Below are positions 35,729 through 45,112 of a DNA stretch of 64,000 nucleotides, one piece after another. A model generated the notes under the pieces. That model was not told the DNA's origin, ran no database searches, and was given only the letters and a program-made list of their open reading frames with translations. The translations under genes and the position numbers were made by a program. The first letter of the stretch is position 1. Each line of letters begins with the position of its first letter. The DNA is from UBA969 sp041694635 (GTDB taxonomy: Bacteria > Planctomycetota > Planctomycetia > Gemmatales > Gemmataceae): the NCBI GenBank assembly GCA_041694635.1, contig JBDNHI010000010.1, forward strand, positions 1 through 64,000, in the 5' to 3' direction.

Positions 35729-38700
35729 ATGAACCGAAACACCCTTGAAACAGAACTAAAGAATATCGAACCAAGGTTGGTTCTTGTTCCACGAAAAGTT
35801 GTAGAACGAGTTGTGCTAAACCAACGCAACTTGCCCTCTATACTTAGCTTGATGCCAGGGCAATCATCGAATATCGATTCCATATGGACTGATTATGAAA
35901 CAATAAACTCCCTATCGAAAGAATTGGAATTTGAACTTGAAATCGGATCGCTTCCCTTTGGAAAAATATTACTGTTAGCAAAAGTCGAACCAGAAATACT
36001 CGGAACTTTTCAAATCGATGAACGCAACACAATGTACTGGCGCCGACTTTATCACGCAGAACTCAAACTCAAATACATTGAACTGCAAGAATTAAAAATA
36101 CTGACAGAAACACAAATCGATCAAAAGATTAAAACCATAGGCAGAACAATTTTTTCTGAAGCCCTGATGGTCTTAGAACAAGACCACAAGATTTTTCCTG
36201 AACAAACCCTTGCAGAAAAATATATTTCATTTGTTGCATGTTTTTGTGAAATTTACCATTTTTCGGAAAACTTGCTTGCGAACTACTTTCCTGCAATTAA
36301 AAACTATGATTCAATTCTTTCTGTAATTAGGCAAGATGTAAACGAAGAACTTGTTTTCAATGAAATGCGTTTACCAGGAACGCAAAACCCACACCCGACT
36401 CCCGAAACCCACGCAGAAGAATCGAGCGAATATTTTAAAAGACTTTCAGAACTTGCAAGAAAAGAATCTTCACAAAACAAACAAGCTGAATCTGCAATAT
36501 TATGGACCCAAGCCAATCGAATTGCACCTGCCGAACTTTCGCCCGAAACCATCGATAAGGCACAAGATGAAATCCGCAAGCTGATCAAAAGGTTGCAATC
36601 TGCTTTGAACTTTAGCCCTTCTGATTTAAAATTTTGGGAATCATCGCTTCTACCTTTATTAGACAAAGCGGATCAGGGAACCTCTCCGGTCGAAGCAAGA
36701 TTACTAAGCGAATTGCAAAAAGCTTGCGAAGACCACGAACAAGAAATATACAGAATAGATTTTCTGGGATGGGCATTATCTTTAGGTAAAAGCTCTGCAC
36801 AACGGCCGCTTCGCTTCCAAAGATTACTTAAAATCAACCAACGCCTTAAAGATGCAAGCTTAAATGCAATCACAACAAGGCTTGCATTTAGTGATCGAAA
36901 AAACCTTGAAACCCTTTTACATAATTTCTGGAAACAAAACGAATTCGCTCTGCGTGAAGAAATCAGGCCGATTATCGAAACCAACTTACAGTCTGTAGGT
37001 CTTAAAGGAGAAGGTGCATTTGGAGAAATTGCCCGTAGAAGATTAGTCGAAGAATTCCTCGACCGGATTATTGAACAAGGCTACCTAAACTATTCTGAAC
37101 TTCGTGATATGCTTTCCAGAAATCATTTGAAGCTAGAAGATGTTAAAGATGCGACTGCCTTTTTTAAAGGTGATGCCCTGTTAACTTTAGATGAAAAGCT
37201 TTCCTCTCAACTTGATGGAGTTTATAGGCGCAGCGATTTCTACCTGCGCTGGCTAGAAAAGTTCACTTCTCTAAACTTTGGAACTGAAATTGGCAGAACC
37301 GTCACTAAATTCTTGACCATTCCATTTGGTGGTTCTTTTCTCCTTACTGAATCCGTTGATTTAATTCATGGAAAAATCACGGGGGAACGGATTCCAGATT
37401 TAACTCGAACCCTTTGTTTTATTACATTGGGCTTACTGTTTTTTGCTCTAACCAACAGCTTTACTTTTCTAACAATTATTCTTAATGGTTTATTTTTATT
37501 TTGGAATGTCATCAAATTTATATTTTACAAAGTTCCCTCTAATATCTTGAACTGGACTCCTCTCCTCATCTTCTGGAAAAGCCTTCCTGTTCAAATCATT
37601 TATTCGCATGTGCTAAAACCTTTATTATTCACAGAAGCAATTGCAATTTGGTTCTCCAAATTAAATCCCTTTCATTTATTTGAAATCGTCCTATTTATTG
37701 GCTTTACCTTACTTTTAAATTCAAGGCCTGGAAGGTTGGTCTCAGAGTTCGCTCTTACAGGCCTTTCCACCTTAGCGAAACTAATTCAAGATGGTTTAAT
37801 TAGCATCCTTTTCAGCATAATGCTTCAAGGTTTTAAGAAAACTTTGGAATGGGTTGAATTCATCTTGCAATTAGTAAACGATTCTCTTCGCCTTAGAGGA
37901 AAATCAAAGCCATGGCAAGTACTTTTGCGTGGAGTTCTGGGTGCCTTGTGGGCACCTGTCGCTTTTTTCGCAAGATTCTACACCATCGTTCTCCTTGAGC
38001 CAGGCATCAACCCAATTAAGTTTCCTATTTCTTCGGTTGCAGCGAAATTTGTCTATCCTATTATTCTCCCCCAGACAACAAACATCGTAAATACGTTCTC
38101 CCCTTTTATCGGCGATGTACTGTCTAACTTATTTTTTGGGACAACTATATGGCTCCTCCCAGACTTCTTTGGTTTTCTGTTCTGGGAAACTAAAGAAAAT
38201 TGGGGATTATATAAAGCTAATCGACCAGAATCTTTACGACCTATGGCAGTTGGGCCCTACGGTGAAACCATCCCACAACTTCTTAAACCGGGTTTTCATT
38301 CGGGCACTATTCCAAAGCTTTTTATGAAATTAAGAAAAGCTGAACAAGAAGCTGTTTTAAAAAGTGATTGGCGAAAAGCCAGAACTCTTCGATTAGATTT
38401 GCAAAATATCAAAGAACGAATTATACGGTTTATCGAACGCGACCTTCTGATTCCTATGCAACAAAACAATAAATCTTTTGTTAAATCGCTTCGCGTTTCT
38501 GATATATCCTTAGGGCTCAATCGTATTCAAGCAGACCTTACAGGCATAAACGAAAATGGTTATGCTTCTTTTATTATTTCTTTCGAATTGATTGATGGTT
38601 TGCTTATGGGAAGCATTTCCAAACCAGGTGGAACTCTTGTCCTTAATGAACAACAAAGCCGTTGTCTAACATTAGGAATTGCTGGGTTATACAAATTTGC

Positions 38701-39118
38701 TGGGATCGATATTTCAAGAGAACAGGTAAACAGCACCTTACCAAGTTGGGTTACTGATTGGAAAATATCCTTTGGTAAATTGGTTCTTTTGTCAACTGAT
38801 AATCAGACTGTTTATGCATTGATTAATAAAAGCGAATCTAAAATAAAACTAGAATCAATTGACCCTAATTTTAATTGCGGTACCGACACGTTGGATGCTG
38901 AACGCCTTATTTTCAGTAGGACTCCACTTTCTTGGCAGGAGTGGTCGGATGGTTGGGATAGAGCGGCGAACAATGATTATGTATGGCCTCTTTACAATGC
39001 AGGTGTGGAACCGGATATTATTGGGAATTCGCCTATCATAATTTCACCAGAGGATATAAGTTTTTGGCAGGAAAACCACACCGATTCTGCATCGATACCA
39101 AACTATAAATCTGACTGA
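35729..39118 (+). CDS. Unrecognised large membrane protein
   Basis: A 1129-residue protein I do not recognise. Residues 1-520 are soluble and largely helical with many Glu/Arg/Lys, including ALNFSPSDLKFWE and RRLVEEFLDRIIEQGYLNYSELRDM. Residues about 555-830 contain at least five hydrophobic segments (CFITLGLLFFALTNSFTFL, FEIVLFIGFTLLL, TTIWLLPDFFGFLFWE). Residues 830-1129 are soluble again and include a helical linker and a beta-rich end (DISRE, VYALINKSESKIKLES). There is no signal peptide or enzyme motif. It shares a divergent promoter region with the AAA/vWA pair and converges on the caspase gene with 5 bp between stops. Confidence 0.85.
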   Translation: MNRNTLETELKNIEPRLVLVPRKVVERVVLNQRNLPSILSLMPGQSSNIDSIWTDYETINSLSKELEFELEIGSLPFGKILLLAKVEPEILGTFQIDERNTMYWRRLYHAELKLKYIELQELKILTETQIDQKIKTIGRTIFSEALMVLEQDHKIFPEQTLAEKYISFVACFCEIYHFSENLLANYFPAIKNYDSILSVIRQDVNEELVFNEMRLPGTQNPHPTPETHAEESSEYFKRLSELARKESSQNKQAESAILWTQANRIAPAELSPETIDKAQDEIRKLIKRLQSALNFSPSDLKFWESSLLPLLDKADQGTSPVEARLLSELQKACEDHEQEIYRIDFLGWALSLGKSSAQRPLRFQRLLKINQRLKDASLNAITTRLAFSDRKNLETLLHNFWKQNEFALREEIRPIIETNLQSVGLKGEGAFGEIARRRLVEEFLDRIIEQGYLNYSELRDMLSRNHLKLEDVKDATAFFKGDALLTLDEKLSSQLDGVYRRSDFYLRWLEKFTSLNFGTEIGRTVTKFLTIPFGGSFLLTESVDLIHGKITGERIPDLTRTLCFITLGLLFFALTNSFTFLTIILNGLFLFWNVIKFIFYKVPSNILNWTPLLIFWKSLPVQIIYSHVLKPLLFTEAIAIWFSKLNPFHLFEIVLFIGFTLLLNSRPGRLVSEFALTGLSTLAKLIQDGLISILFSIMLQGFKKTLEWVEFILQLVNDSLRLRGKSKPWQVLLRGVLGALWAPVAFFARFYTIVLLEPGINPIKFPISSVAAKFVYPIILPQTTNIVNTFSPFIGDVLSNLFFGTTIWLLPDFFGFLFWETKENWGLYKANRPESLRPMAVGPYGETIPQLLKPGFHSGTIPKLFMKLRKAEQEAVLKSDWRKARTLRLDLQNIKERIIRFIERDLLIPMQQNNKSFVKSLRVSDISLGLNRIQADLTGINENGYASFIISFELIDGLLMGSISKPGGTLVLNEQQSRCLTLGIAGLYKFAGIDISREQVNSTLPSWVTDWKISFGKLVLLSTDNQTVYALINKSESKIKLESIDPNFNCGTDTLDAERLIFSRTPLSWQEWSDGWDRAANNDYVWPLYNAGVEPDIIGNSPIIISPEDISFWQENHTDSASIPNYKSD

Positions 39119-39123
39119 CTACT

Positions 39124-41268
39124 TTACTTCGCTGGTTGCCATTCAAGGCCAAGCGTTGTAAACTTTTCCCTCTTCGCTAAAACTTCCCAAGGACTTCCCG
39201 GCATATTTTTAACTAACGACTCCATCGCTTTGGTCGATTCTTTGGCAAGCTTCTTACCCGTGCTATCGCCTTGCAATTTAGCAGTAGCGGCAAGTTTCCA
39301 GCCGTTATGGATTTTAGGATCTCGGGCTGGAAGTTCTTTTCTCATTTGCCCCAACATCGATTGATATTCGAAAAGATAAGCAATTTGGGCTTCGGTACGG
39401 GCTTTAATAAATTCATAATTAGCCTGCCAGCGTTTAGTTTCGTTTTCTTTCATTTCCTCAATTTTTTTAAGATCATCTAAAACTTCTTGCAGATTTAAAA
39501 ACATTCGAGCGATGTCTTTTTCATCATTTTCAACAACGATTTTAAAAGCATTTTCATTAGCAGGGGCACGATAACCATCTTTTAATACACCGAGGTTTAC
39601 TTTAAGTTTCCCCCTGATTGCTTCGACATCTTTTTTAATATCTGCAGGCGGTGGAAGTGAGGAAATAACCCAAAGTTCAATTCGGGCTCGTTTAACAACT
39701 TTCTGGAGTTCCGTTTCAGGGCCTTCAACCTTAGCAAATTCCTTGATGACCTTATCTGAAAAAGGTGGAAGGTATTCTACCCGTATGGAATTATCAACTT
39801 CCGATGGTTTTACAGGTGGCGTTCCAATTTCCTCAAGCACCGATTTAACCAATTCAAACCCTTCCTTACTTCCCGGTTTCATCCCTGAAATGGCAAGTTT
39901 TGGGGGCATTGGTTCTGAAGCATCAAACTCTGAACCGTTATCTTTAAATGAACCATACATTTTTGGAGTTTGTTTAAAATTTTGTTCGGTTGCAAGAACT
40001 TCAACATTTTTTACCGTAGCTTCATAAAGTTGGTCTATTGGAATGTTATCATTCTGCCTTTGAATTTTACCTTTGATCCCTTTTTGCAATGCATCCGCAA
40101 AACCATCCATAAATACACCAAGGGGTTCACCATCAGTTTCCATCGAACGCTGTTCAGATGCACAAGCGGTTAAAACCTGAACCCCTGCGGGAACAGCTTT
40201 AATAATTTCTTCCATTTTTACGCTCATAAGTTCCCCACCTGGGCGCTCTACCCCAATAGTAGGGCTAAACCTGCAAACATCAAGAATAAGAATTTTTTGG
40301 TGGGCGAGACAAGTTTCAAGTTCTGTATATAGCCATTTAAGTGGTATGAGGCTCGTTGGGTCCGTTAGGTCTCCCTCAATTGGAGCAAGATAAACCTGCC
40401 CATCATTTTCAATTGCGTGACCAACAAAAACCAACATAATTCGATCTTGCTTCCTAGAAGTTTTTAAAAAACCGGTAACCGTACTTTCAATAACAGCCTT
40501 AACTGGGGGAACAGGGTTTTCCTTAGCACCATCGCTAAGGTGAGCAATTTGATTCTGAGGTATTCGCATTTGGTTAGTAAGGTATTTAGTAATGGATGGT
40601 ATATTTTTCATCCCCTGAACCATCAAACCTGCCTGAGTTTGATTAGCATAAAGATAATTATGGATGCTGACAATTAAAGCTCGCCTAGGAAAAGGCTGAT
40701 TTGAGGAATTTTCGACAGCATTTTTTTTATCTGAACCTTTAGATTGTTTTCCAGATTTTTCAGTAGGCTCGGCAACCTTCCCGTTATTAGGCACAACAGA
40801 GCTTTCTTTTCCATCAAGATTTGCAACCGTTTTCGGATCTTCTTTTAATTTTTCCTTTAAATACGGAACCGACATAACCATCACCACACCAAGTATAGCC
40901 ATAAAAACCATAACCATAACGGGCACAAGCCAAAATACTTTTTTCTTTTTATATTTTGAAACAAAATTTGAATTAGGACCATCATTGGCCATCGAAAACT
41001 TTGGCCCCCCGCTGGAAGTCTGTTGAATAGTATTTTGAATTAAAGGGGGAGGCACCTGAGATAATTGAACTGGGTTTGTTTGCCTACCCGAAGTCATAGC
41101 AACACCGGGATTAACTTGAGAACTGGGTCGCTGCGCAGATGCTACATTGGGCTTAATTTGCATCTGCATATTACAAAACTTACATTGAATTACTTGATTT
41201 ACCCATTGACTGGGTACTTTAAGATTTTTTTTACATCCAGGGCAAGTAGCATTAATTGCGGTTGACAT
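39124..41268 (-). CDS. Membrane-anchored caspase-like (metacaspase/C14) protein
   Basis: A 714-residue protein of four parts. Residues 9-32 form a zinc-ribbon (CPGC ... CKFC). A Pro/Gln-rich linker leads to one membrane segment at about 111-135. Residues 195-430 are a C14 caspase-like domain with the catalytic pair visible: H284 in FVGHA and C332 in LDVCR. The C-terminal 280 residues are helical and unassigned. Topology suggests the caspase domain lies across the membrane from the zinc ribbon. Both catalytic residues are present, so an active arginine/lysine-type endopeptidase is plausible. The client is unknown. Confidence 0.85.
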   Translation of the reverse strand: MSTAINATCPGCKKNLKVPSQWVNQVIQCKFCNMQMQIKPNVASAQRPSSQVNPGVAMTSGRQTNPVQLSQVPPPLIQNTIQQTSSGGPKFSMANDGPNSNFVSKYKKKKVFWLVPVMVMVFMAILGVVMVMSVPYLKEKLKEDPKTVANLDGKESSVVPNNGKVAEPTEKSGKQSKGSDKKNAVENSSNQPFPRRALIVSIHNYLYANQTQAGLMVQGMKNIPSITKYLTNQMRIPQNQIAHLSDGAKENPVPPVKAVIESTVTGFLKTSRKQDRIMLVFVGHAIENDGQVYLAPIEGDLTDPTSLIPLKWLYTELETCLAHQKILILDVCRFSPTIGVERPGGELMSVKMEEIIKAVPAGVQVLTACASEQRSMETDGEPLGVFMDGFADALQKGIKGKIQRQNDNIPIDQLYEATVKNVEVLATEQNFKQTPKMYGSFKDNGSEFDASEPMPPKLAISGMKPGSKEGFELVKSVLEEIGTPPVKPSEVDNSIRVEYLPPFSDKVIKEFAKVEGPETELQKVVKRARIELWVISSLPPPADIKKDVEAIRGKLKVNLGVLKDGYRAPANENAFKIVVENDEKDIARMFLNLQEVLDDLKKIEEMKENETKRWQANYEFIKARTEAQIAYLFEYQSMLGQMRKELPARDPKIHNGWKLAATAKLQGDSTGKKLAKESTKAMESLVKNMPGSPWEVLAKREKFTTLGLEWQPAK

Positions 41269-41421
41269 ACAAACACCTTATAAAGGACAGGAACTCATTT
41301 CCCGTAATTTAACAAATAAAGCAAGTATCATCCTACTCTTTATATTTTAGACGAAAAACCTTAATCTAAATATTTAAGTTTTAATTATTTTTAGAGTAAA
41401 ATGTAATAAAACGACAATTTT

Positions 41422-42243
41422 TTAATCAAAGACAAGTGAATTTGAATCAAAAACAGGTCCATCAACGCAAATTCTTTTGTAATCCCAACCTTCTTCAGTC
41501 TTTATTTTCACGACGCAACTAAAACAAATTCCTAATCCACAGGCCATAGGGGATTCAAGCGAGATATGGCAGGGAACATTTTTTTCCTTAGCCAAAAAGG
41601 AAAGGGTGTGCAACATAAGTTCCGGCCCGCAACCAAACCAATGGTCGACTTTGGGTAGAGTTTTAAGCAATTCAGTCACTCTGCCATGAAATCCAAATGA
41701 ACCATCATCGGTTGCGCAAAGCAATTCCATCCCAATGGATTTAAAATGTTCAACCCCAGCAAGAAAAGGTGCAGAGCGAACGCCGTATATCATTACAATT
41801 TTATTAGCAACCTTTTCAGGCGAATCGCCACCATAGGCTTTAAGGCCAAGAAGTTGTTTGCCAAAAGCAAGGAAAGGAGTTTGGCCAATCCCACCAGCAA
41901 TAAAAGTGACAATTTTTTTTTCAGGAATGATTGGAAAAGGCTTTCCTAGCGGCCCCCATACTTCGACCGATTGGCCAAGCCCAATCAAAGGAAACAGAGA
42001 AGTCATTTTTCCTACTTGTAGATAAACAATATCAATTGCAGATGCATTTCCCTGTTCATCACAAAAGGTATCGTAAAGAGCAAAAGGCCTGCCAAGAAGA
42101 GGATCATTTCCTTGTGGAAGTTTAATCATAACAAACTGCCCCGGTCTGATTTGAGAGGCAATTTTAGGGCAACGCAAGCGCACAAGATATGTTTTGAAGG
42201 CAATTAATTCGTGAGCAACAATTTCGGCACTTTCTTGAAACAT
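41422..42243 (-). CDS. pyrK: Dihydroorotate dehydrogenase electron-transfer subunit (PyrK-like)
   Basis: A 273-residue flavoprotein with an FAD domain (RPGQFVMIKLP, RPFALYD), an NAD domain (FIAGGIGQTPFLAFG) and a C-terminal [2Fe-2S] cluster motif (MACGLGICFSCVVKIK...RIC). It passes electrons from dihydroorotate oxidation to NAD in pyrimidine synthesis. The frame is open back to 42276 inside rluB, but ATG at 42243 is preferred because AGCAGGA precedes it and it lies 4 bp after the rluB stop. pyrD is not adjacent, so another sulfur or redox role cannot be excluded. Confidence 0.8.
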   Translation of the reverse strand: MFQESAEIVAHELIAFKTYLVRLRCPKIASQIRPGQFVMIKLPQGNDPLLGRPFALYDTFCDEQGNASAIDIVYLQVGKMTSLFPLIGLGQSVEVWGPLGKPFPIIPEKKIVTFIAGGIGQTPFLAFGKQLLGLKAYGGDSPEKVANKIVMIYGVRSAPFLAGVEHFKSIGMELLCATDDGSFGFHGRVTELLKTLPKVDHWFGCGPELMLHTLSFLAKEKNVPCHISLESPMACGLGICFSCVVKIKTEEGWDYKRICVDGPVFDSNSLVFD

Positions 42244-42247
42244 CAGA

Positions 42248-42997
42248 TTATTCCTGCTCTTTTGTTTGATCCGCAATCTTATTTAAAGTAATTAATTCCC
42301 ATTCTTTTAACTTGCGTGCCTTTCCTTTGGGTAAGCGATCAAGCCGGACCGGACCAATCGAAACGCGTTTTAGCCTAATAACCTTATGGCCCATAACTGC
42401 AAGCATACGCCGAATTTCGCGATTCTTGCCTTCTGCAAGAGTAATTTCCAGCCAAGAACTTTCACCTTGTTTTTTTAAGGTTCGCACCTTTTTTGCACGC
42501 AATTTGCCATCACTTGACCAAATACCAGTAACAAGTTTTTGGATCTCCTCGCTTTTTGGAAGGCCTGCAACTTGTGCATGATAAGTTTTTTCAACACCAA
42601 ACTTCGGGTGCATCAACTTCTGAGCAAATTCACCATCGTTAGTAAGAAGCAAAAGCCCTTCACTATCTTCATCTAACCTTCCTACCGTATAAACCCTTTC
42701 AGGAACATGGGGCAAAAGATCCTTGGCCAAGGGTCTTCGAGCGGGGTCATGGTTAGTGCAAAGATAACCTTGCGGTTTATTAACTAACCAATAAACATGT
42801 TTTTCAGAATTCAATTCTTGGCCATCAACGCTGACAACTTCCCCTGGCCTAACTCTAACACTTAAGTCGCGAACAACGATATTATTAATGCGCACTCTTC
42901 CCCGCTGAATAAGCAGCTCGCAATGCCTGCGTGAGTCAACTCCCGCATGAGCAAGGTACTGATTTAATCTTTTAGCTTTTTCCACAGATTCTGTCAT
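42248..42997 (-). CDS. rluB: rRNA pseudouridine synthase (RluB/RsuA family)
   Basis: A 249-residue enzyme with an N-terminal S4 RNA-binding domain (RLNQYLAHAGVDSRRHCELLI, about 10-30) and a pseudouridine synthase domain whose catalytic aspartate is D109 in GRLDEDSEGLLLLTNDG. KTYHAQVAG and GKNREIRRM are family motifs. It isomerises a uridine in 23S rRNA (RluB) or 16S rRNA (RsuA); RluB is more likely but not proven. Middle gene of the yceH-rluB-pyrK operon. Confidence 0.9.
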   Translation of the reverse strand: MTESVEKAKRLNQYLAHAGVDSRRHCELLIQRGRVRINNIVVRDLSVRVRPGEVVSVDGQELNSEKHVYWLVNKPQGYLCTNHDPARRPLAKDLLPHVPERVYTVGRLDEDSEGLLLLTNDGEFAQKLMHPKFGVEKTYHAQVAGLPKSEEIQKLVTGIWSSDGKLRAKKVRTLKKQGESSWLEITLAEGKNREIRRMLAVMGHKVIRLKRVSIGPVRLDRLPKGKARKLKEWELITLNKIADQTKEQE

Positions 42998-43033
42998 CTT
43001 ATTACCACCTTATTTACTCTTGAATTGTTCTAT

Positions 43034-43735
43034 TTAAATACCAAGCTGTTTTTTCAATGTTTCAAGCTCGTCCCTAAGTTTATTTATCTCAACTTGCATA
43101 CCTGTAATTAAATCTCTTAAGCCTGAACTATCTTTAGTATGCTTTGCTGGTTGGTCGTCATCCGTGCTAATAGAAGCCGAAGTACTTTTAATTCTAACCA
43201 ATTCTTCGGGAGAATGAAAACCATGAGTTACACGGGCTCCCCGACTGCCTTTTGGATCAACCCAAAAGATTAAATTTCTAGAAGCAAGAGAATCCAAGGC
43301 CTCTCTCAAATCTTCAAGGGAATCGAAAGTTTCCATTCTACCTGCCCGAGTACGAAGCAACCCCTCTGATTGGGGCCCACGCAGCAAAAGTTCACCAATG
43401 ATGGACATATCGCGTTTGGAAAGATTCCATTTAGAATAAAGTTCGTGCTGCCAACGCTCGACTCTTCCACCCCTAACAAGCGAAACTAAACCTTTAGCAA
43501 CACAACTACGGATAGTGCTTTCCACTTGGGAATCATCAAGGTTCATAAGGGGGTCACGGTTAGACTTTTGGTTAGAACCGTTGACGAGAGAATTGACAGA
43601 AAGGGGATAAGCTTCCGGAGTAGTTTTGGCTTTTTCAATTAAAACGCCAAGAATTCTGCGTTCTAAGGTTTCTAGGGCGGGCCATTTATGAACGGTAGAG
43701 TTTTCTACAATCGGTATATTATCGTGATTTTCCAC
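43034..43735 (-). CDS. yceH: YceH (UPF0502/DUF480) family protein
   Basis: A 233-residue protein with the UPF0502 signatures LETLERRILGVLIEKAKTTPEAYPLS and LLLRGPQSEGLLRTRAGRM, two winged-helix domains, and a C-terminal coiled coil (MQVEINKLRDELETLKKQL). GTG at 43735 is preferred over TTG at 43741 because AAGGA sits 7 bp before it rather than directly against it. The function is not established; the fold suggests nucleic-acid binding. It is 36 bp upstream of rluB on the same strand. Confidence 0.85.
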   Translation of the reverse strand: MENHDNIPIVENSTVHKWPALETLERRILGVLIEKAKTTPEAYPLSVNSLVNGSNQKSNRDPLMNLDDSQVESTIRSCVAKGLVSLVRGGRVERWQHELYSKWNLSKRDMSIIGELLLRGPQSEGLLRTRAGRMETFDSLEDLREALDSLASRNLIFWVDPKGSRGARVTHGFHSPEELVRIKSTSASISTDDDQPAKHTKDSSGLRDLITGMQVEINKLRDELETLKKQLGI

Positions 43736-43906
43736 AAGCAAATCCTTATTAACTAAGTTTTCTTCGTTTCTAAAAGTATATTCATTTAAGGCATAACTAA
43801 GGCAAGATAAATGTTTTTATGCACAAAAAGATAGAAACCACTAGCCCTTATGACGAATAAAAAGTAAAAAATGAACAGTTAAACATAAAATTGATGGAGA
43901 TTTATA

Positions 43907-45112
43907 ATGGACCTGCACGATCTGATTGTAGAGCTTAAAGAAGAAAACAAAAGTAAAATAGTGTTATTGGTGGCAGATGGTTTAGGTGGGCTTCCAATGG
44001 TTGCGGGAGGAAAAACAGAGCTAGAATCAGCGAGTACCCCACATTTAGACACTTTAGCAAGGGAAGGGATTTGTGGGCTGACTATTCCCGTATTGCCTGG
44101 AATCACCCCTGGAAGTGGCCCAGGTCATTTAGGACTTTTTGGTTACGACCCATTAAAATACCGAATTGGTCGTGGAATTCTTGAAGCTTTAGGAATAAAT
44201 TTTGAAGTCAGCAAACGCGATGTGGCAGTTCGAGGCAATTTTTGCACAGTAGACCTTGAAGGTAAAATTTCAGATCGTAGAGCAGGGCGGCCAAGTACTG
44301 AAAAATGTGTAGCAATGTGCAAAAAACTGAAGCAAATAAAAATACCTGGTGTTGAAATCTTTGTTGAACCTGTCCGAGAACACCGCTTCGTTGTGGTTTT
44401 CCGCGCCGATGGACTAGGCGACCGTGTCAACGATACCGACCCCCAGCAGGTAGGTTTTAAGCCTTTGACAGCAAAAGGGGAAGATGTTATCTCACAAAAA
44501 ACAGCAGAGATAACCAATACATTTGCCCAAGAAGCAGGGCTAATTCTTGCGCAAGAATCCCCCACCAATATGGTCACCCTTCGTGGATTTGCAACCTACC
44601 CAAAAATCGCAACTATGCAGCAAATTTATGGGCTCAAGTCTGCTGCAATTGCTGTTTACCCTATGTATAAAGGCCTAGCTAGACTTGTGGGTATGGATAT
44701 CCTAAACGCAGGCTCTACCTTGGCCGATCAAGTTGAAACCCTGAAAAATTCTTGGAACGACTACGACTTTTTCTTTATGCACTACAAGTATACCGATAGT
44801 ACCGGTGAAGATGGAAACTTCCAAGCCAAGGTCGAAATGATCGAAAAACTTGATGCGGTTATTCCAGCAATTAAATCCCTAAGCCCCGATGTATTTATTG
44901 TTACAGGCGACCATAGCACCCCTAGTAAGCTTAAAAGCCATAGTTGGCACCCCGTTCCTACCCTCATTTCTTCGCCTAACTGCAGAACTGATGGAGTCAC
45001 AGAATTCGGCGAATCCTATTGCCTTCAAGGTGGCCTAGGCCAATTTGAAGCTAAGTATTTAATGTCGCTAGCGATGGCCCATGCAGGCCGTCTTGGAAAA
45101 TATGGAGCATAA
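43907..45112 (+). CDS. apgM: 2,3-bisphosphoglycerate-independent phosphoglycerate mutase, archaeal type
   Basis: A 401-residue enzyme interconverting 3- and 2-phosphoglycerate in glycolysis. LLVADGLGGLP at 20-30 gives metal ligands and PGSGPGHLGLFGYDP contains the nucleophilic S70. The later metal-binding motifs HYKYTDSTGEDG and TGDHSTPSKLKSHSWHP are intact. The SGPGH motif distinguishes it from the homoserine-kinase-type paralogue near 23 kb. The ATG follows GATGGAG. It is divergent from the yceH operon. Confidence 0.92.
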   Translation: MDLHDLIVELKEENKSKIVLLVADGLGGLPMVAGGKTELESASTPHLDTLAREGICGLTIPVLPGITPGSGPGHLGLFGYDPLKYRIGRGILEALGINFEVSKRDVAVRGNFCTVDLEGKISDRRAGRPSTEKCVAMCKKLKQIKIPGVEIFVEPVREHRFVVVFRADGLGDRVNDTDPQQVGFKPLTAKGEDVISQKTAEITNTFAQEAGLILAQESPTNMVTLRGFATYPKIATMQQIYGLKSAAIAVYPMYKGLARLVGMDILNAGSTLADQVETLKNSWNDYDFFFMHYKYTDSTGEDGNFQAKVEMIEKLDAVIPAIKSLSPDVFIVTGDHSTPSKLKSHSWHPVPTLISSPNCRTDGVTEFGESYCLQGGLGQFEAKYLMSLAMAHAGRLGKYGA

